Made by a program: the position numbers and the translations under genes
Source of the DNA: Mimachlamys varia
Lineage: Eukaryota > Mollusca > Bivalvia > Pectinida > Pectinidae
NCBI GenBank assembly: GCA_947623455.1
Contig: OX392538.1
Location: 36,936,001 to 37,000,000, forward strand
DNA: 64,000 bases
Reading direction: 5' to 3'
The notes under the pieces: model-generated
The model's database searches: none
What the model was told of the DNA's origin: nothing
Seen by the model: the letters and a program-made list of their open reading frames with translations, nothing else
Part shown: piece after piece, positions 1-14,800 of the stretch
How positions within the stretch are numbered: position 1 is the first letter of the stretch
Layout: every line of letters starts with the position of its first letter

Positions 1-461
1 TGGTAGCCCTTTATCCCAGCATGCCACAGGCCCAATATTAGGTCTCTAGGCCTTTTGGTTATTCAGAAGAAGTCGTTCAAAGATTTTGACCTTTTTGGCC
101 CCTGTGACCTTGAAAGTTAGTCAAGGTCATCGATATGAGGAAACTTTGTAGCACTCTATCCCAGGTGCCTACTGGCCAAATATCATTACCCTAGACCTTT
201 TGGTTACTGAGAAGAAGATTGTTAAAGGTTTTTACATATTTGACCCCTGTGACCTTGAAAACAGGTCAAGGTCATTGAAATGAGGAAACTTTGTAGCACT
301 CAATCCCAGGTGCCTACTGGCCAAATATCAGCACCTAGAGCCTTTTGGTTACTAAGAAGAAGATTGTTAAAGGAAAAGTTTACGGACGGCGGACGGCGCA
401 CGACGACGGACGAAGCATGATGGCAATAGGTCATCTTGACCCTTCGGGTCAGATGACCTAA
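1..461. repeat. Dispersed bivalve-type repeat with ~144-bp subunits and a terminal hairpin
   Basis: Two to three related units share GAGGAAACTTTGTAGCACTC, CTACTGGCCAAATATCA, CCTTTTGGTTACT and GACCCCTGTGACCTTGAAA. They are followed by a CpG-rich GGACGGCGGACGG tract and a near-perfect hairpin at 427-460 (TAGGTCATCTTGACCC, loop, GGGTCAGATGACCTA). The left edge is cut by the window. Diverged relatives with 'CAAGGTCACAGGGGTCAAA' phrases occur at 62140-62610. Confidence 0.7.
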
Positions 462-1049
462 AAACATTGCATATTATAAAACACTGCTTAATTAGTGATG
501 GGTTGCTAAAATTTTGCATATTCATTATGGTTGGAATTCTGACTCTCGCACCTGCCAGCGGTCTCAACATTTAGCAGGTCAAGAGAGTCAGAACCCTTCG
601 GACTTGCCTAATATCAGTAATGAAGGACTTTTAGTTATTCAGTTATAAATGTAATTTGAAGTAAAATATTGACGCCAAACAGCATAAGCGGACTTGCACT
701 TAAAAGTGAGTTGAAGAACTTGGCCGTTTTCATTTATGCGGTTGAAAAGATCAGATCATAGTTGTTTATTTATCAAATAAGGTCAGTCCAAGTAATCCGA
801 TATGCTGCTATTAGGTGAGCCTCGAGAAATCCTTACAATCGCCTACGTACCAATTTGCAGTTCCGCCAGGATTTTTACGTGAAAACATTATATTTAAAAG
901 CTGACAAACCAGTAGTTCTTCATAAACGATAACGACCAAGGTTGCTAAATTTGAGCACAGGGACTTGTATCATAAAATTTAGAGAAAATATCGGAAATAT
1001 TATCACAAATATAAGTGTATCAGGTTAGGCAAAATGGCGCATATGGGTA

Positions 1050-2201
1050 ATAATCCTGCATTTAGGTAAGTTTCTCATTTCAGGAACAATTGTGTTACTC
1101 ATATGGGTAATAATGTGAAATAAAAACACACAAAGTCCTTTTAAAGACTTACAGCAAAAACAATACAACAAGGTGCATTTGTGCACCAGAAAATATAATT
1201 TGAATTGTGTATTTCTTTGTAAAATTGACAAACGGTAACCATATCACTGATTTGGTTCTTCGCTGACTACAGTGTATATAGCTGTTGGGAGCAGGCATGC
1301 AGTGCACTAGCTGCGATAACGTAGCTCTACATGTCAAGACAATTTTTTTATATTGCGTCATTACAGCAACATCAACAGTGTTCAATCTGTAAGATTTCAT
1401 TAGCACCCCATGTGAGCAAATTTTATTCAAAATAATACAGGATTGCTGAAATATTGAGTGCTTACCCTGATAAAAAATAGTTTTCACAAAATTTGCAGTG
1501 ACAGTTTGCGTGTGATGTTATCTCAAATCTTATATATGGCTGGCATGGCCAAATATGACATTACTACGGCTTACTACAACTTCCATATTATATGGTCTGC
1601 ACACACGAGCCCATTCATAAATTTAGAGGAGCTCTTCAGAAAAGAAACCAAGAAAACATTAAATTCTTAATCATGGCTGCCGCTTCTAATTTCAGTATAA
1701 TAACGACATTTTAGATGGACTTTAATTTCAAGTAAGGTAGGAGATAGACAGAAATGGTTTATAATTCAAATATGTTTATTGATGGGAACCAAATAAGCTG
1801 ATAAGTGATGCAAATATAGCCCCGCTATGAATCACACCAGGCTTGCTCCATTATGAGGCATGGGATCGATTTAATACTCGGCCGGGGAACAGCCATAGGA
1901 GGCCAGGTGTTAATATAAGTACTCGGAGTGCACATGCCACAGGTAAACTGACATTCTATCAATAGTTCGACTCTTCACCATTACAGGCAATAGAGGTAAT
2001 ACAATTTGTCACTTTTTGAAAAAGTTAAGACAATAGAGTTTATTTTTTTTGGCACAAATACATCTTGTATTATTTATCAGACTAAGTGAAAAGAATGACA
2101 CCTTTTTACTCCAAGAGTTTAAAAGGACTTTGTGTGTTTTTTCACATTATTACCCATGATTAACAAAATTGTTACTGAAATGTGTAACTGTAACGCAGGT
2201 T
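1050..2201. mobile_element. ~1.15 kb element with long inverted ends upstream of the gene
   Basis: About 1052-1148 and 2113-2201 are inverted copies. The shared core GGGTAATAATGTGAAA is followed by ACACACAAAGTCCTTTTAAA, with further matches (CATTTCAG, ACAATTTTGTTA-like) outward. The arms are ~80-95 bp with small gaps. No transposase frame lies between them, so it looks like a non-autonomous or fold-back DNA element. The right end is ~300 bp before the putative ETS palindrome. Confidence 0.55.
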
Positions 2202-2498
2202 CTTCCTGTGGTGTAAAACGAAACCATGTTTCACTATACATATGGTCATGCGTAATTCCGATAGGGGTTACACTCACAGCACAACTAAAGATTTGACACC
2301 TTTTATACTAAACGAACCCCACTTTTCCGCTCAATTCAACAGCTGATCAACATTTGTCATTTTGCACATGTGTTTTGGAGTTTGGAGGGCAACCCCGACG
2401 ACCGGTACTTCAGCGTAGTTTCAACGCTTGAAAAACAGTGTAAAAGACCAAATGCTTTCATACGTCCAACTGACCCAGACGGGCACCTGTAAATTAAA

Positions 2499-2536
2499 CC
2501 GGAAGTTGCCGATTTCTCACCTTCGGTAACTTCCGG
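2499..2536. promoter_or_regulatory. Inverted pair of ETS-type sites upstream of the first coding exon (putative promoter element)
   Basis: CCGGAAGTTGCCGA (2499-2512) and TCGGTAACTTCCGG (2523-2536) form an inverted repeat with one mismatch. Each arm carries CCGGAAGT, the core bound by ETS factors such as GABP/ELK, common in TATA-less metazoan promoters. It lies ~180-215 bp before the ATG at 2714, in a stretch (about 2380-2560) with more CpG than its surroundings. The promoter role is inferred; no transcription start is visible. Confidence 0.45.
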
Positions 2537-2713
2537 ACATATCCGAGGGCAAAACAGGAAGACAACACTGCACAAAAATCTAACCTGTCTTATGAGTCAC
2601 ATTTCAAAATGGTTTATAGAAAGGGTGTATTTCGACGTGTGATGAACTGTTAACATATTCAGGAGAATGTAGAAGAAAAATAATTTGTACCGGTTTGGCA
2701 TTTGTCCGCAAAA

Positions 2714-2857
2714 ATGTCGAGATTTTTCCGATTCCTTAGCCGCCGTAGGACTGGCAGACGGCAGAAGCTTGGAGAAAATGCACCCATCAAAAAGAAGAAT
2801 GCTATTACTGTTACGGTTATGTTATTGGATTCTACAGACTTCACACTAGATCTTTCC
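2714..2857 (+). CDS. EPB41L5: Exon 1 (coding), EPB41L5-like: N-terminus and start of FERM F1
   Basis: It encodes residues 1-48. The ATG at 2714 is preceded by GCAAAA and is the first ATG in this frame. The start [18 protein letters not shown] is basic and aromatic, like the N-terminus of vertebrate EPB41L5. [18 protein letters not shown] is the first beta hairpin of F1. The exon ends at TCC followed by GTAAGT in phase 0, and exon 2 continues F1 directly with [12 protein letters not shown]. Confidence 0.88.
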
Positions 2858-5800
2858 GTAAGTATGATTCGGATGTGTTTGCAATTTGTTGTTTGAATCC
2901 ATTTTTTTAAGGTTTTGATGATCAATGTGACAATGATTTTAAATACACAGGTGTGAATCCCAAGCCGCTATGCACTAGTAGGTGTAAACGAGGAGCTTAC
3001 CAAACCCAAAATATCATTTCAGTTATGCTATGTCTTAATTTTTTATTTGTAACCGAGCTGCAATCACTAAATTTGTGTCAAAATGTAACTTATTTCATAG
3101 AAAGGTAAAAAAATATATATATAAAGGTGACAAGGAAAAAACTAGATGAAATTAAAATACACACCCAAAATGCAGATCATTGTTTTGAAACACCAATACC
3201 CTTTCATAATGTGTGTTCTAAGTAGTAGAACAATATATAATGGCACAGTGTTTTGTGTGCTTTTGGATTCTATGAAATTTTCGGTGTTGCATGGTTTTCT
3301 TGTTACTTAAAATTGATAATTTTGACTGTGATGATCAAATTAACAATACCCCTATCAGGAATTGCAACCATTAAATCTACAATTGAAGCCAGAACCTTAT
3401 TATTTCAAAGTCAACAGGACCACAGGAAAACTTAGGAGTTATCTGAGAGTTCAAGTTACATAAGTTTGAATGCTAGGCATGGACCGACAAAATACTTCGA
3501 ATTATACAGGGTCTTTGAGTTATATGAGTGTAGCTATAGAGATAACAAGGTCCTACAGTACACTAGTGATGTGGCTAGGATTTTGGAAAAAAGTAAAGGT
3601 CAACTATAGCATACACTGTACTAAAGTATTTAAATCTCCCTCCTTGCTTCTGGAGAAAGAATTCCCGACCAATTTGCTAAACTTATGCTATATAAATAAA
3701 AGGATATATTGGGCTGTTGATTGATAATCAGAATGTTATCGGAAATCATAAAGCAATCAATGATCAAATGCGTAGTCATCAATATATAATTTCATAAATT
3801 TATTTATTTTACAACAATTATGTTATCCATATTAAAATTAATCACTGCATGTTAATTGTTGGTCTGAATGTTAGCATACAAGGGGTACCGGTCTTATTGT
3901 GGGAGGAAACTGGCGTACCTGGAGAAAACTCATGTCGTCGGCCATGTGACCCAATGCCTTTTTCCCGTCTGGTCGGGGAATCAATTCTATTTAGTTATTT
4001 AGAAGTTTATATTTGTATATTTCAATACATTTCATCCCGTAGACATTAAAAGTGGATCAAGGTCATTCATTTGAAGACATTCAAATATTGAAGATTTTAA
4101 TGAAGAACCTACTATATCAATCATAGAATTTCTTAACAATGATTGGAATTGGAAAAGGCAACCGATCAATTTTTTAATGTAACTGACTAACTGATAATTA
4201 GCCTGTCACTTATTTAGCTCTCTGTATTCTCGGATACAATGATTTCTGTATATGTATGGTGTGGCTTTGCAGTTGTGCTTGAGAGGTTCCATCATACATA
4301 CAAAGTATATAACTTTAAACTACAAAAACAGTTTAGTATGATAGTCTTAGTGAGGATGGGGTAGTATAAGATTAATTTTCTGTTTATCAAAAGTACTGTT
4401 ACAAAATTCCAAATGAAATCTTGTTTTATATGCTAAAATTCCAAATGAAATCTTGTTTTATATGCTGAAATTCCAAATGAAATCTTGTTTTATATGCTTT
4501 AAAAGCAATGAGGAGTTTAACATATTTCATAATTTGTATTTTTTTTTCTCTTTGAAAATGGGGAAATCACTGTTTCCAATGGAGACCAATTTGTTCTCAC
4601 CTTCCCCTGCACCCCAACAGTTAAAAAAGTTAATGACTTTATAACTAATTTAAACCTAAAATTTTATTGTGAAATAGATGTATATATATATAATTTAAAA
4701 CCTTTGAATGGAGGTGTTCAGCTGTGTCTTCTGGGATGAATGAGTTAAAAGATTCAGGCCATTGCAGATGACAACTTCTAGTTATGTCACCTTTTGATCT
4801 GTTCTGTAAGAAAACACAAAAGATATTGATACGTTCAATAAAGAGCCCAGAAAGAATTTATTTACTTGTCTACTTTGCTTCACCACTGCATTCGTTCACA
4901 CATTTAAGTTGGTGGCATTTTACCATCACGGTTGTTGACACAGTATTATAAACGGCTGAGTGGATAGAACACTTCATTGTGATGAGGGATATGTGAATAA
5001 TGCTTTAGACTTAAGATATAAACAGATAGATATATGTACATATTAAATTGGTTATGGTTCAAAACTACACTTTAGATGCAGCAGTGTGTATGTACATATG
5101 TATACATGCCATAAGTTTTCAGTAATAATGCTAAATCAAACACACTTTGTGAAATACAATCTGAATCATTTTATTCATCATTAAATAATTTTGATGCCAT
5201 TTTCTCATCAAAAGATTAAAGCTGGTCTAGCTGTAATGGAAATTCCTGGTTAGTTTTTAATTTAAAAAAAAAAACCACCACTGCTTTCATTTCTATAGCA
5301 AATTATACCAGTATCTTGAGATGCAATAGTATTCAGTTGTATTGTCGGCATGTATTTGCTATTTTATTGAAAGTATAAAATTTACCTTTATCATCAATTA
5401 ATGAATAAATGGCTTCACAAATGAATTGTTGTCAGCCCAGTAGACCTTTTGAAGATAGACCAAAGTATTTCTTGGTATAGTCAAGTCTACTAAATATACC
5501 AATAGATGACTGCTCATCCTATATATATTGGTAAAGGGTTATGGTGATTATATTGTAACCTCCAGGTCTTCTCTTAGTAGCTAAAGGAGGTTTGCTTGAT
5601 TGACTTTTAACACTACACCTGGATGGCCAGGTAGGGATGTCTGATACAGGTAAACAGAGACAACAGGTAGAGCCAGGGGTTGGTGTGACTTGTGGTGTCA
5701 ATCACATCACTGGACCATGTACGCAGTTGTATGTGACTGAAGGGAGAGTGGGAGGTAGTATATAGGTGTCCCTGGTAGTTGTTTACCATCTGTTTACTAG

Positions 5801-8800
5801 GCTTTTTCTTGGCTGTAAATACATAAGTTGTAGCCCACATGTATGCCTGTGTACCACACCTGTGATTAGATGTTTATCATAGGTATATTATGTCCAGGTG
5901 ATAAAGGTGTAAGCTTCGGATATACATATATATATACATCTGTATACTTGTGGTCAGTTTGTGTTTCCAGTTGTGCTAATACCCACGTAACAGCTATGTA
6001 AAAGTAGACTTAACAGTATACCTCTATAACCGTTAGAATTATACAGTAACAGGTGGCCCTCATGCTCCATTGTGTATTACGTATACCTGTACTGGAAGTG
6101 TACCTGTGGTAGCGTTATATACTTACCTGTGTTCTACCTGATGAGACAATAGGTAGTGATGTACAGGTGACATGACATATACTCGTTAAGGTGTGTGGAT
6201 CCCACACTAGCAACTTCATGGTCCTGCATAAGATGTAAGAGGTTTTGTAATTTGATGTGAAATTGGAGTCTGGTCACCACAGTACAAATGTAATTTAGTG
6301 TTGGACTAAAGAAAAACAGGTTCTTATTGACCTACATTGTACATGTACAAAATCTGTTCAAAAATGGCACTAAATTTAATGCTTTACCCACTGATTTTCT
6401 ATCCTGAGTATATGTCTACAAAATTCATCCTACAATATGTAGATATTTTTTTGCAGCTTACTGAATTTATAAAGTTTATACAGATTAATTTTGATTACTT
6501 TACGTAAATTGGGTAAATAAAATTTAGTATTGTCGGTGGTATATGGTATCAGATTCTTCATAATCATAAATTAATGATCACCTTACATTATCACAGACTT
6601 TAAGATAATCAAAACAATTTGATAAAGGTATTATGCATATGTTGAGGAATTAATTTTCTATTGCAGTTAAGTGTGTACTGCATAAAACTGGGTATCAATG
6701 AAATTATCAGCAAAGTGTTGATCCAATGACCTGAGAAAGTCTGAGGTTTTGGTGTTTTTTTTATAAACACACATACAAAGTATATATATATATAACAAGT
6801 AAATATGAAATGCTTGGTGTAAATAATTTTCATGAATATTCTTTGAAAAAGTTGATTATATTTTTTCAAAACCTACCTGCAAGCTGGTAATAAAATAATT
6901 CTTGTTGCATTATGCGCTCATCGCAAAAAAACGGCCATTAAGAAAAAAGAAATAGGTTTTGAAAAAAATCTTGCGTAATATAACCCAGACCCCATTTACC
7001 AGTGTTTTAGGCTATACATTCAGAAAATATGAGTAGGTATTACATCTACATTGTATATGTATGTCAGAACAGTATTTATTTTATGTACATTGTAGTAACA
7101 TTTTATGATGCACAAGCTAAAGCACATCCTGAATTTATATAGCAGTACTTAATCTTGATTCTGAAAGTTAGAGCAATTCAAATTAAAGAGAAAGATATTA
7201 GATATCGATAAATATTTTCTTATTTAACAGTAGGATACATGTATATAGGGAAAACAGAAACATAAAATTATTTTCGTATGGCCTAATATAGTGTGACATA
7301 TGACCTCTAAATGTTGTAAACTTTCCAGATGTGGCAACTACAGTTCCATCTGACTGGAATCCATTGAATGTGTGTGACAGCCGTGGCAGAGAGACATTTA
7401 AAAGTTTGCAACATTATCTATTATGTATATCAATAGGCACTAAAATTCCTGATACTTCATATTCATAAATCTGGAGATCATGAGTATAGGGCTTTAGTTG
7501 TGTCCTCTAGTACAGGGATCTGGTTTAGACGGGTACTGACATTTAAAACACACCTGAGATATACCTGTAGCAAGGAATGACACACCTGTCAGATCTGCTG
7601 ATATCTTAATCTATGACAGACAAATGTGTGTAATGTATATTATCATATACTAGTACTGAATAATGAACTATATTTAAATGTATCTGTTATGGTAGAAATG
7701 CATTTGTTTAGTAGTGTATAATTATTGGTATAGGTCATTTTAATGGTAGAAATATACCAAGTTGATGGATATAAATGATACAAGACACAAAATGTTTAGA
7801 ATGAAATAATTTATTTAGCAAGGTAACATATTGCAACCTTACCTCAAGGTCGTTTCCCAGTATTCAAGGTCATCATTAATGTCTTATAATGGCAAACACA
7901 ATCCTGCAATGATGCTGGTGTATATTATTACATTTCCCTGAACGGTGCCTGTTTTTACATGGCTCCGTTTTAAAAAAGTATCAAAGTCCCCATATAATCT
8001 GTTATGATTAATTAAACAACCTAATTCAGCTGCTTTTGGTTGTAAAAAAAAAGAACTAAATTATTACGTTGTCAGCCTCCGACTAGATTTGGAATGAATT
8101 AAACTGCCTTCAAATTTTCATGACATTTACAATACCTACAAATGTGTAATGTTACAAATTGTTTCTGGTAGCTGGGTTTTCCCCGGGACTCTTAATAGAG
8201 ATCATACATTACCTGCTCAAGGAGAAATGATTCATATTGACATCACTGTTACATAGTAGTAGTCAATTAATGTACACCGTGTGTGGGAACCTTCCCACCG
8301 CCACTTGATGTATAAATCTGATATTACACATGTTTTAGGTATGTGAGCTACATGCTAATTTGCTAAGCCATTCATAAACATCAACAATGCAGCCGACAAT
8401 CTATATGTTATCTTAATTAAATATTAACTCGTTATATGATATCCCTTCATTTAAAATTCATGTGTCTTAAATCATTTATATTCAGTTTGATAATTATGAG
8501 GAGTTTGTATAAAATGTTTATAATCTTGTAAGTTTACAATTTCATGTATGACATTTTAATTAAAGCTGGATGTGTAAGCATGTAAATGTGAGGACTTGGT
8601 GGCAGAGTGGTTTAAGCTGTCCCGTCAATCTACCACTAGCCCTCCACCTCTGGACACGGTGGTCAGGTGGTTAATATGTCCTGACATTCTGCCACCAGCC
8701 CTCCACCTCTGGACACAGTGGCCAGGTGGTTAATATGTCCCAACATTCTACCACTAGCCCTCCACCTCTGGACATGGTGGCCGAGTGGTTAAGGTGTCCC

Positions 8801-11800
8801 GACATTCTACCATGCCACGCGTGCACTAGCCCTTCACCTCTGGACACGGTGGCCAGGTGGTTAATATGTCCCAACATTCTACCACTAGCTCTCCACCTCT
8901 GGGTTGTGAGTTCAAAACCCACATGGGGCAGTTGCCAGGTACTCATCGTATAGGTCAGTGTTTTTTCTCCAGGTACTCAGGCTTTCCTCCACCTCCTAAA
9001 CCTGGTATGTCCTTAAATGACATTGACTGTTAATAAGGAGTAAAACCAAATAAACCAAACCAAAGATGTGTCAGCAATATAGAGGGTTGATTGCATATAT
9101 TGTACTCTTTTGAGAAAAAGGTACAAATCACAAAAAAGTAAGCAGGGGTCAATGTAGGCCTTTTTTACTACCGTTTATGGGTAGTTTCCCCTCAGAATCT
9201 ATTTTCCTTTTTTCCCCTCTTATAGGCTCTGAATTGTGTTAAATTTACTAAATATTGTGTTTTCCTTCATTTTTTATGTCAATATCTACCCAAATCCTCC
9301 ATATTTGTTTTTTTTTCTGATAATCCTTTGCTGTTTTCAGTTGAAAAATTGTTCTTTAAAGCTTAAAAAGTGTAACTATGTGATAATTAAAAATTCTCCT
9401 TTGAGGAGTTTTTTCCCCCCTGAAGTCAAAAAAGGTAGTTTTGCCTTAATCCTAGATTAACCCCTGGTAAGATACATCCTTAAATCCAATTACATATATA
9501 TAACTGACATGCCTGATAATGGGAGCAAGTGAATATGTTTTAAAAAGTATGCATGCATGTTTAAAAAGTAAAATTTTGAAAAATGACTTTTTCTGACCAA
9601 GGCTTTGTTAGACAACCTGGTCATTAAGTCCATTACATGTAAGATCTAGATACACTGAAACGTGTTTTCACGAACACCTGAAACAGCTGTTTGTTCCTGT
9701 TAATGTATTATATATATAGTATACTTAATATAGCTGAATGTAAACATAATTGAATTTCAATATCTAGCACTTTCATTTGAGAAACTATAGTTATCATTAC
9801 ATTTCCTTTAGATGTATACTCCATAGTAGGTGTTGTAACTTGCATACCAAGCTACAGTGTATGTATAATTGTATAAAACAGAATTTGATGGCATATATAT
9901 ATCATAGTAATATTGACAGTTCATGTTAGGGATTTTGTCCTTAAAATTCCAATATGGTATTTACTGCTACTGCTATACTATTTCATATAAACGAATATAG
10001 CGGGGGAAAATATAAGAAAACATATGTGCAAAATATTGTTTTGAAGAAAAATGGTCCACTCTGCATGATGCATCATGGTATTTAATCCGCTGATGACATC
10101 ACCAACATGACACCATAGCCTGAAGTGGTTAAAGCTAAAGCCGTGGCGTTATATACCTGCCAATATTGATTTCACGTTCAGTCAGGCATGAAGTGTAAAC
10201 AAAGGACTGGTGTTGGTAAACTATATATATGGAAACCTAGAGGCAAAAAAAGAAACAACTCCTTTAATTTCACTCCTGGGGAGCAAATATGTTTTCTGAA
10301 CATGTCAAGTTCATGTGAAAGAAATATCTTTGAAATAATTTGATATAAATACCAAATATAAAAATAAAACCATATTCTACCTTAAAAGTGCACAGTGTGC
10401 TTATATATATACATAAACACAAAAGGGGAGTGCTTAATAAAACTAATATATATATATTCAGGGAAATTTACTTTTGAAATCTGAATTGGGGAATAAGAAT
10501 GTTTTTTTTTTCATTTCTTTGGAAGATTATAGTCTTAAATTTGGTTAAAAGATTGAAAATTGTATTGGCAGCACATACAATTGTACACCCTGTCCTCTTT
10601 TCCTGAATAAAGGAGGGTAGGGTTAGTGATGGGTACGGATGGAGAGGGAGGGTGTACTCATAAAGATAAGTGCACTTATTATTGAACAATTGGTCAAATA
10701 TACATACAGTTATTCAAGATACATGATTTAAAATATCAATACCTTACAATTTAAGCACCTAGACAATATCTGTGTGATGCACTGCATTTTGATGGCAGAG
10801 AATCGAAAAAATTGCTATGACGAAGCATATACTCTTGTGTTTATGGTTGTAATGATAATGATCTGGCTGGCTCAGCTTCTTGTATTCCTTTTAAGGACTA
10901 TTTATGTGTATGTCTGTACATTTAGTCAGTCACTTTGTTTTCCAAATTATTTCTGATGTTTCAGTTGACTATACCATAAACCATATTCTGTTGTCGGAAC
11001 AACATCTGCAGTAGTTTTAATTCAATTTAGCTGCTTTAGTCATTTAAGGTATATGTCAGTGTTTTCTCTGACAGATGCATTGTAATATATGTAATTATCA
11101 CAGCTTCTGGTGTCTAGACAGGAAGTGTACTACTATAGGGTTGTATATATATTTATCATTGGAGGGGGTGATCCCTGGTGAAATCCAATAGATTTGGACT
11201 TCCTCTCAGTCTATATACATGAATTGATATGTCAAATCTATAGCCATCTTATATAGTCTTACATGTAACTTGCTTAGGTGTGATGTAATTTTTACCTGTA
11301 CAGGTGAATCAATCATACAGGTAATGACATCCAATCAACAGGTAACAATTCTATTAGCCAGGGATTCAAGTATACAAATTGACTTACAAGAATCAATATA
11401 CAGTAGCTATATATATAGGTAGCTGTAGTAATTAAATTTAGCTGATATAATTACATAATAATGGCCTGGTACAAAAACAGATCCAAGTTGGTACATTTAG
11501 TACCAAGTACAAAATATTCTCAGGTGGTATAATATGAATGTTGCTATGCCTGTTAAAAACTCGGGAAAATATTGGATTTTTTTGTTTTCTTTAAAATTAG
11601 GTCATGATCAACACCATTAACCCAACATAAAAGTTTAATTCATTCTAAATTGTTGACATACATTTTCAGCTTCTGTTTTCGTTTCAGATCAATTTTTGTT
11701 CAAGCACAGAAAACATTAGCCTATATATACGTATACCTAGTACAGTAATATATACCAAATGTGGAGTACATGTTTGAAGATTTGAGTACAATTGTAGGTT

Positions 11801-14800
11801 AAGAATAAGTACCTGTGGCTATAGGTGTCATTCCTGATGATCAGATAACAATCTAAAAACTAACTTTGATTTCAATGAAGGTGAAGAGGCTGAATTATTG
11901 GACTGGAACAGTTCGTACATATCCTGTATATTATATGTCTGAAAAGGGTTCAAGCTGTGTTTTGTTATAGATACCTTGTCTTGTATAGATACATATATAC
12001 ATTGTATATTAGAAACAGGACCAGCTTTTACATTGTATGTACAGTCACAGAACCCGGGTTCTTACAATACAATATTAACCATAGACCTAGATTACGGGAC
12101 GGTAAAAATTATTTATATAACATGCCATAATTAATATCTCTAATAAGTTCCGAGCTCTGTCATGAATACTCATTATAGAATATTTAACTCATTTAACCCT
12201 GAAATTACACTGACCGACATTCGAACCTCGTTATCTGAAACTCAAATAACTGGAAGACCCCGTTTTGTTGGTCCCGGTCAAGCTTTACACCAACATTCAA
12301 ACTCATACCACTCGGACAACTCGGGAGTTTTTATACGGTCCCTGGGCCCGTCGACTTGGAGATATAGTGAGGTTTGACTGTATTCCAGCTTTTGAATTGG
12401 AAGAGTTTCATTCAAATGTGTTTTCATTTGTGAATGAGTTCTAAAACACCAATAATTATGGTGCATGAGCAACCTTCAAGCAAAATGTTCTTTCTCCCAT
12501 TTAGCTGGCTATCGTTGGAAAAAAAACTTTGTACTAACCATCCCGGGGCCTGAACAAACAATGTCCTGTTTTGTTCAATGTTATATTAGCTTGTTTTATG
12601 TATTTTGTGGATTTGTCCATTTAACAGAGATCTATGTCTGCCATCTCCCCTTTAATGATCAGACTACAGATAATACTAAAGTGTTCCCTACGGTATACTC
12701 AAAGTGCACAGGGACCTGTAACAACTATGTATACTTGTGGGTGATATTTTGTGTAAATGAAGCCTAATTTAGAGTCGGAATAAAAAAATTAACATGCTTG
12801 TATATGCACCAGAAATTTTCAGGAGATTGTATAAATATGTGATGACAAAAAAACAGTTGATAGGTGGGGGAAGACAGCTCACATGTACATAACTAAAGGG
12901 CATGTACCGCTGAATCTTCGAATAAAATTCTATTCCTGCACATGAATGATATGTCAAATGGTCAGTTGGCACAGTGGATATATCAATTGCACTTGCCTTG
13001 TAATAAAAATTACAAAAATGTTTGAATAAATTTTAGGAAATTCATGTCCTCAAGTTTGATATTAAAATCAAAATATTAGTTATATAATTCGGCTGCATCG
13101 AGGGGTTGACTTGTAGCCCGAGTGGTAAACTTGATTAAGTTATATCCAAGGATGTAGACAGAGTACATAGAGCAGTGTTTGCCCAGCCCTTTACTGTTGT
13201 TGTAAGTTTCTGGGTAGTGTGTACACATACTCTAGCCCCCCAAACTCCTTCACTCAGCGATACACTATCACCTCTGGTATTTCATTGACACAAATCTCTC
13301 TCTTCCAGCTTAATGCCAGGGGTGTGCATGCTTCCTACTTAAGGTTGTATGCTATCTTGATCTGACAATAAACCTCCAATCCATAAGAGTTCTAAATAAA
13401 GAATTCTGGGAAGTGTGTTTATGAATGGATTACATTAATGAAATGATGATAAATTGAAAAGGTACATGTGTCAGAAATAAGTTAAAATTGGTTACTTACA
13501 TAATATGTAGGAGAGGCAAGTTTTGACACACATTGTAGGATTATACTGATGAATATAGCAATAATGTAGCATACACGCTTCAGAACTATAGTAAGGTCGA
13601 AACAAGAAAACACCCTCAAGAATTTCAGTAACTCGTGATCAGTTAGGAATTATACTAATGTACAGTGTAGCTTAGCACCCTTCAAGATTGAAGAATTGCA
13701 GTAAGGTAGCATATACCCTTAAGAATTTCAGTTAGCTTAATTAAGGTAGCTCACAGTCTAAAAACTTAAAATAAGGTACATGTATATATGCACTAAAGCA
13801 TTACAGTAAGGTAGACTGTTACGCTCATGGTCTGGAGAATTACAGTAAGGTAGCTCTGAATGTTCTAAAGGTTTACAGTAAGGTAGACTGTTACGCTCAT
13901 GGTCTAGAGAATTACAGTAAGGTAGCTCATGGTCTAAAGATTTAAGGTAAGGTAGACTGTAGTTCATGGCTTAAAGATTTACAGTAAGGTAGACTGTAGC
14001 TCATGGCCTAAAGATTTACAGTAAGGTAGACTGTAGTTCATGGCCTAAAGATTTACAGTAAGGTACAGCTCATGGCCTAAAGATTTACAGTAAGGTAGAC
14101 TGTAGCTCATGGCCTAAAGATTTAAGGTAAGGTAGACTGTAGTTCATGGCCTAAAGATTTACAATAAGGTAGACTGTAGCTCATGGCCTAAAGATTTACA
14201 GTAAGGTAGACTGTAGTTCATGGCCTAAAGATTTACAATAAGGTAGCTCATGGTCTAAAGATTTACAAGAAGGTAGCATACACCCTTAACAATAACATTA
14301 CATTGTGGTGAGGGTGCCTGTGGTGGTATTTACTGTGAGTGTAAACACATGGTCTCTAGTTGAGCAATATTGCTTATATACTTATATACAAGATGTTTGG
14401 AATTTGATAAGACATAAAAGCCAGCTTATGTTACAGGTTAAAAAGTAGGTCAATCTTCATTAATGATGCAGGTTACTATACTGGGTCACAGTATAGTGTA
14501 TACAATAACATACTTGTATTAAAATCATCTAGTATCCTGGTGTTGCGTTCTTCAAAAAATATTAAAGTGTAACCACACATGTTATTGGTACATATACCTT
14601 AGTGTTTCTCGCTGTGGAGCTCTCCTGGGTAGGAGGTATATATATATATATATCCTTAAAATACTTTCATAGTGTATCAGCAAAATGTAGCTATAACAAG
14701 ATGGTGATAATATAAAGGAAGCTTAATGAATGTACATATCTTTGAGGAAATTAAAGGTAATCTTATTTATTTTAGCTGTTTTTTTTTTGCGCAAAAAGCA

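Noticed and set aside
8769..8800. Possible Ser/Leu tRNA gene (TGGCCGAGTGGTTAAGG)
   Set aside because: The A-box-like segment is one head of a multi-head SINE; there is no matching acceptor stem, anticodon arm or adjacent B-box at tRNA spacing.
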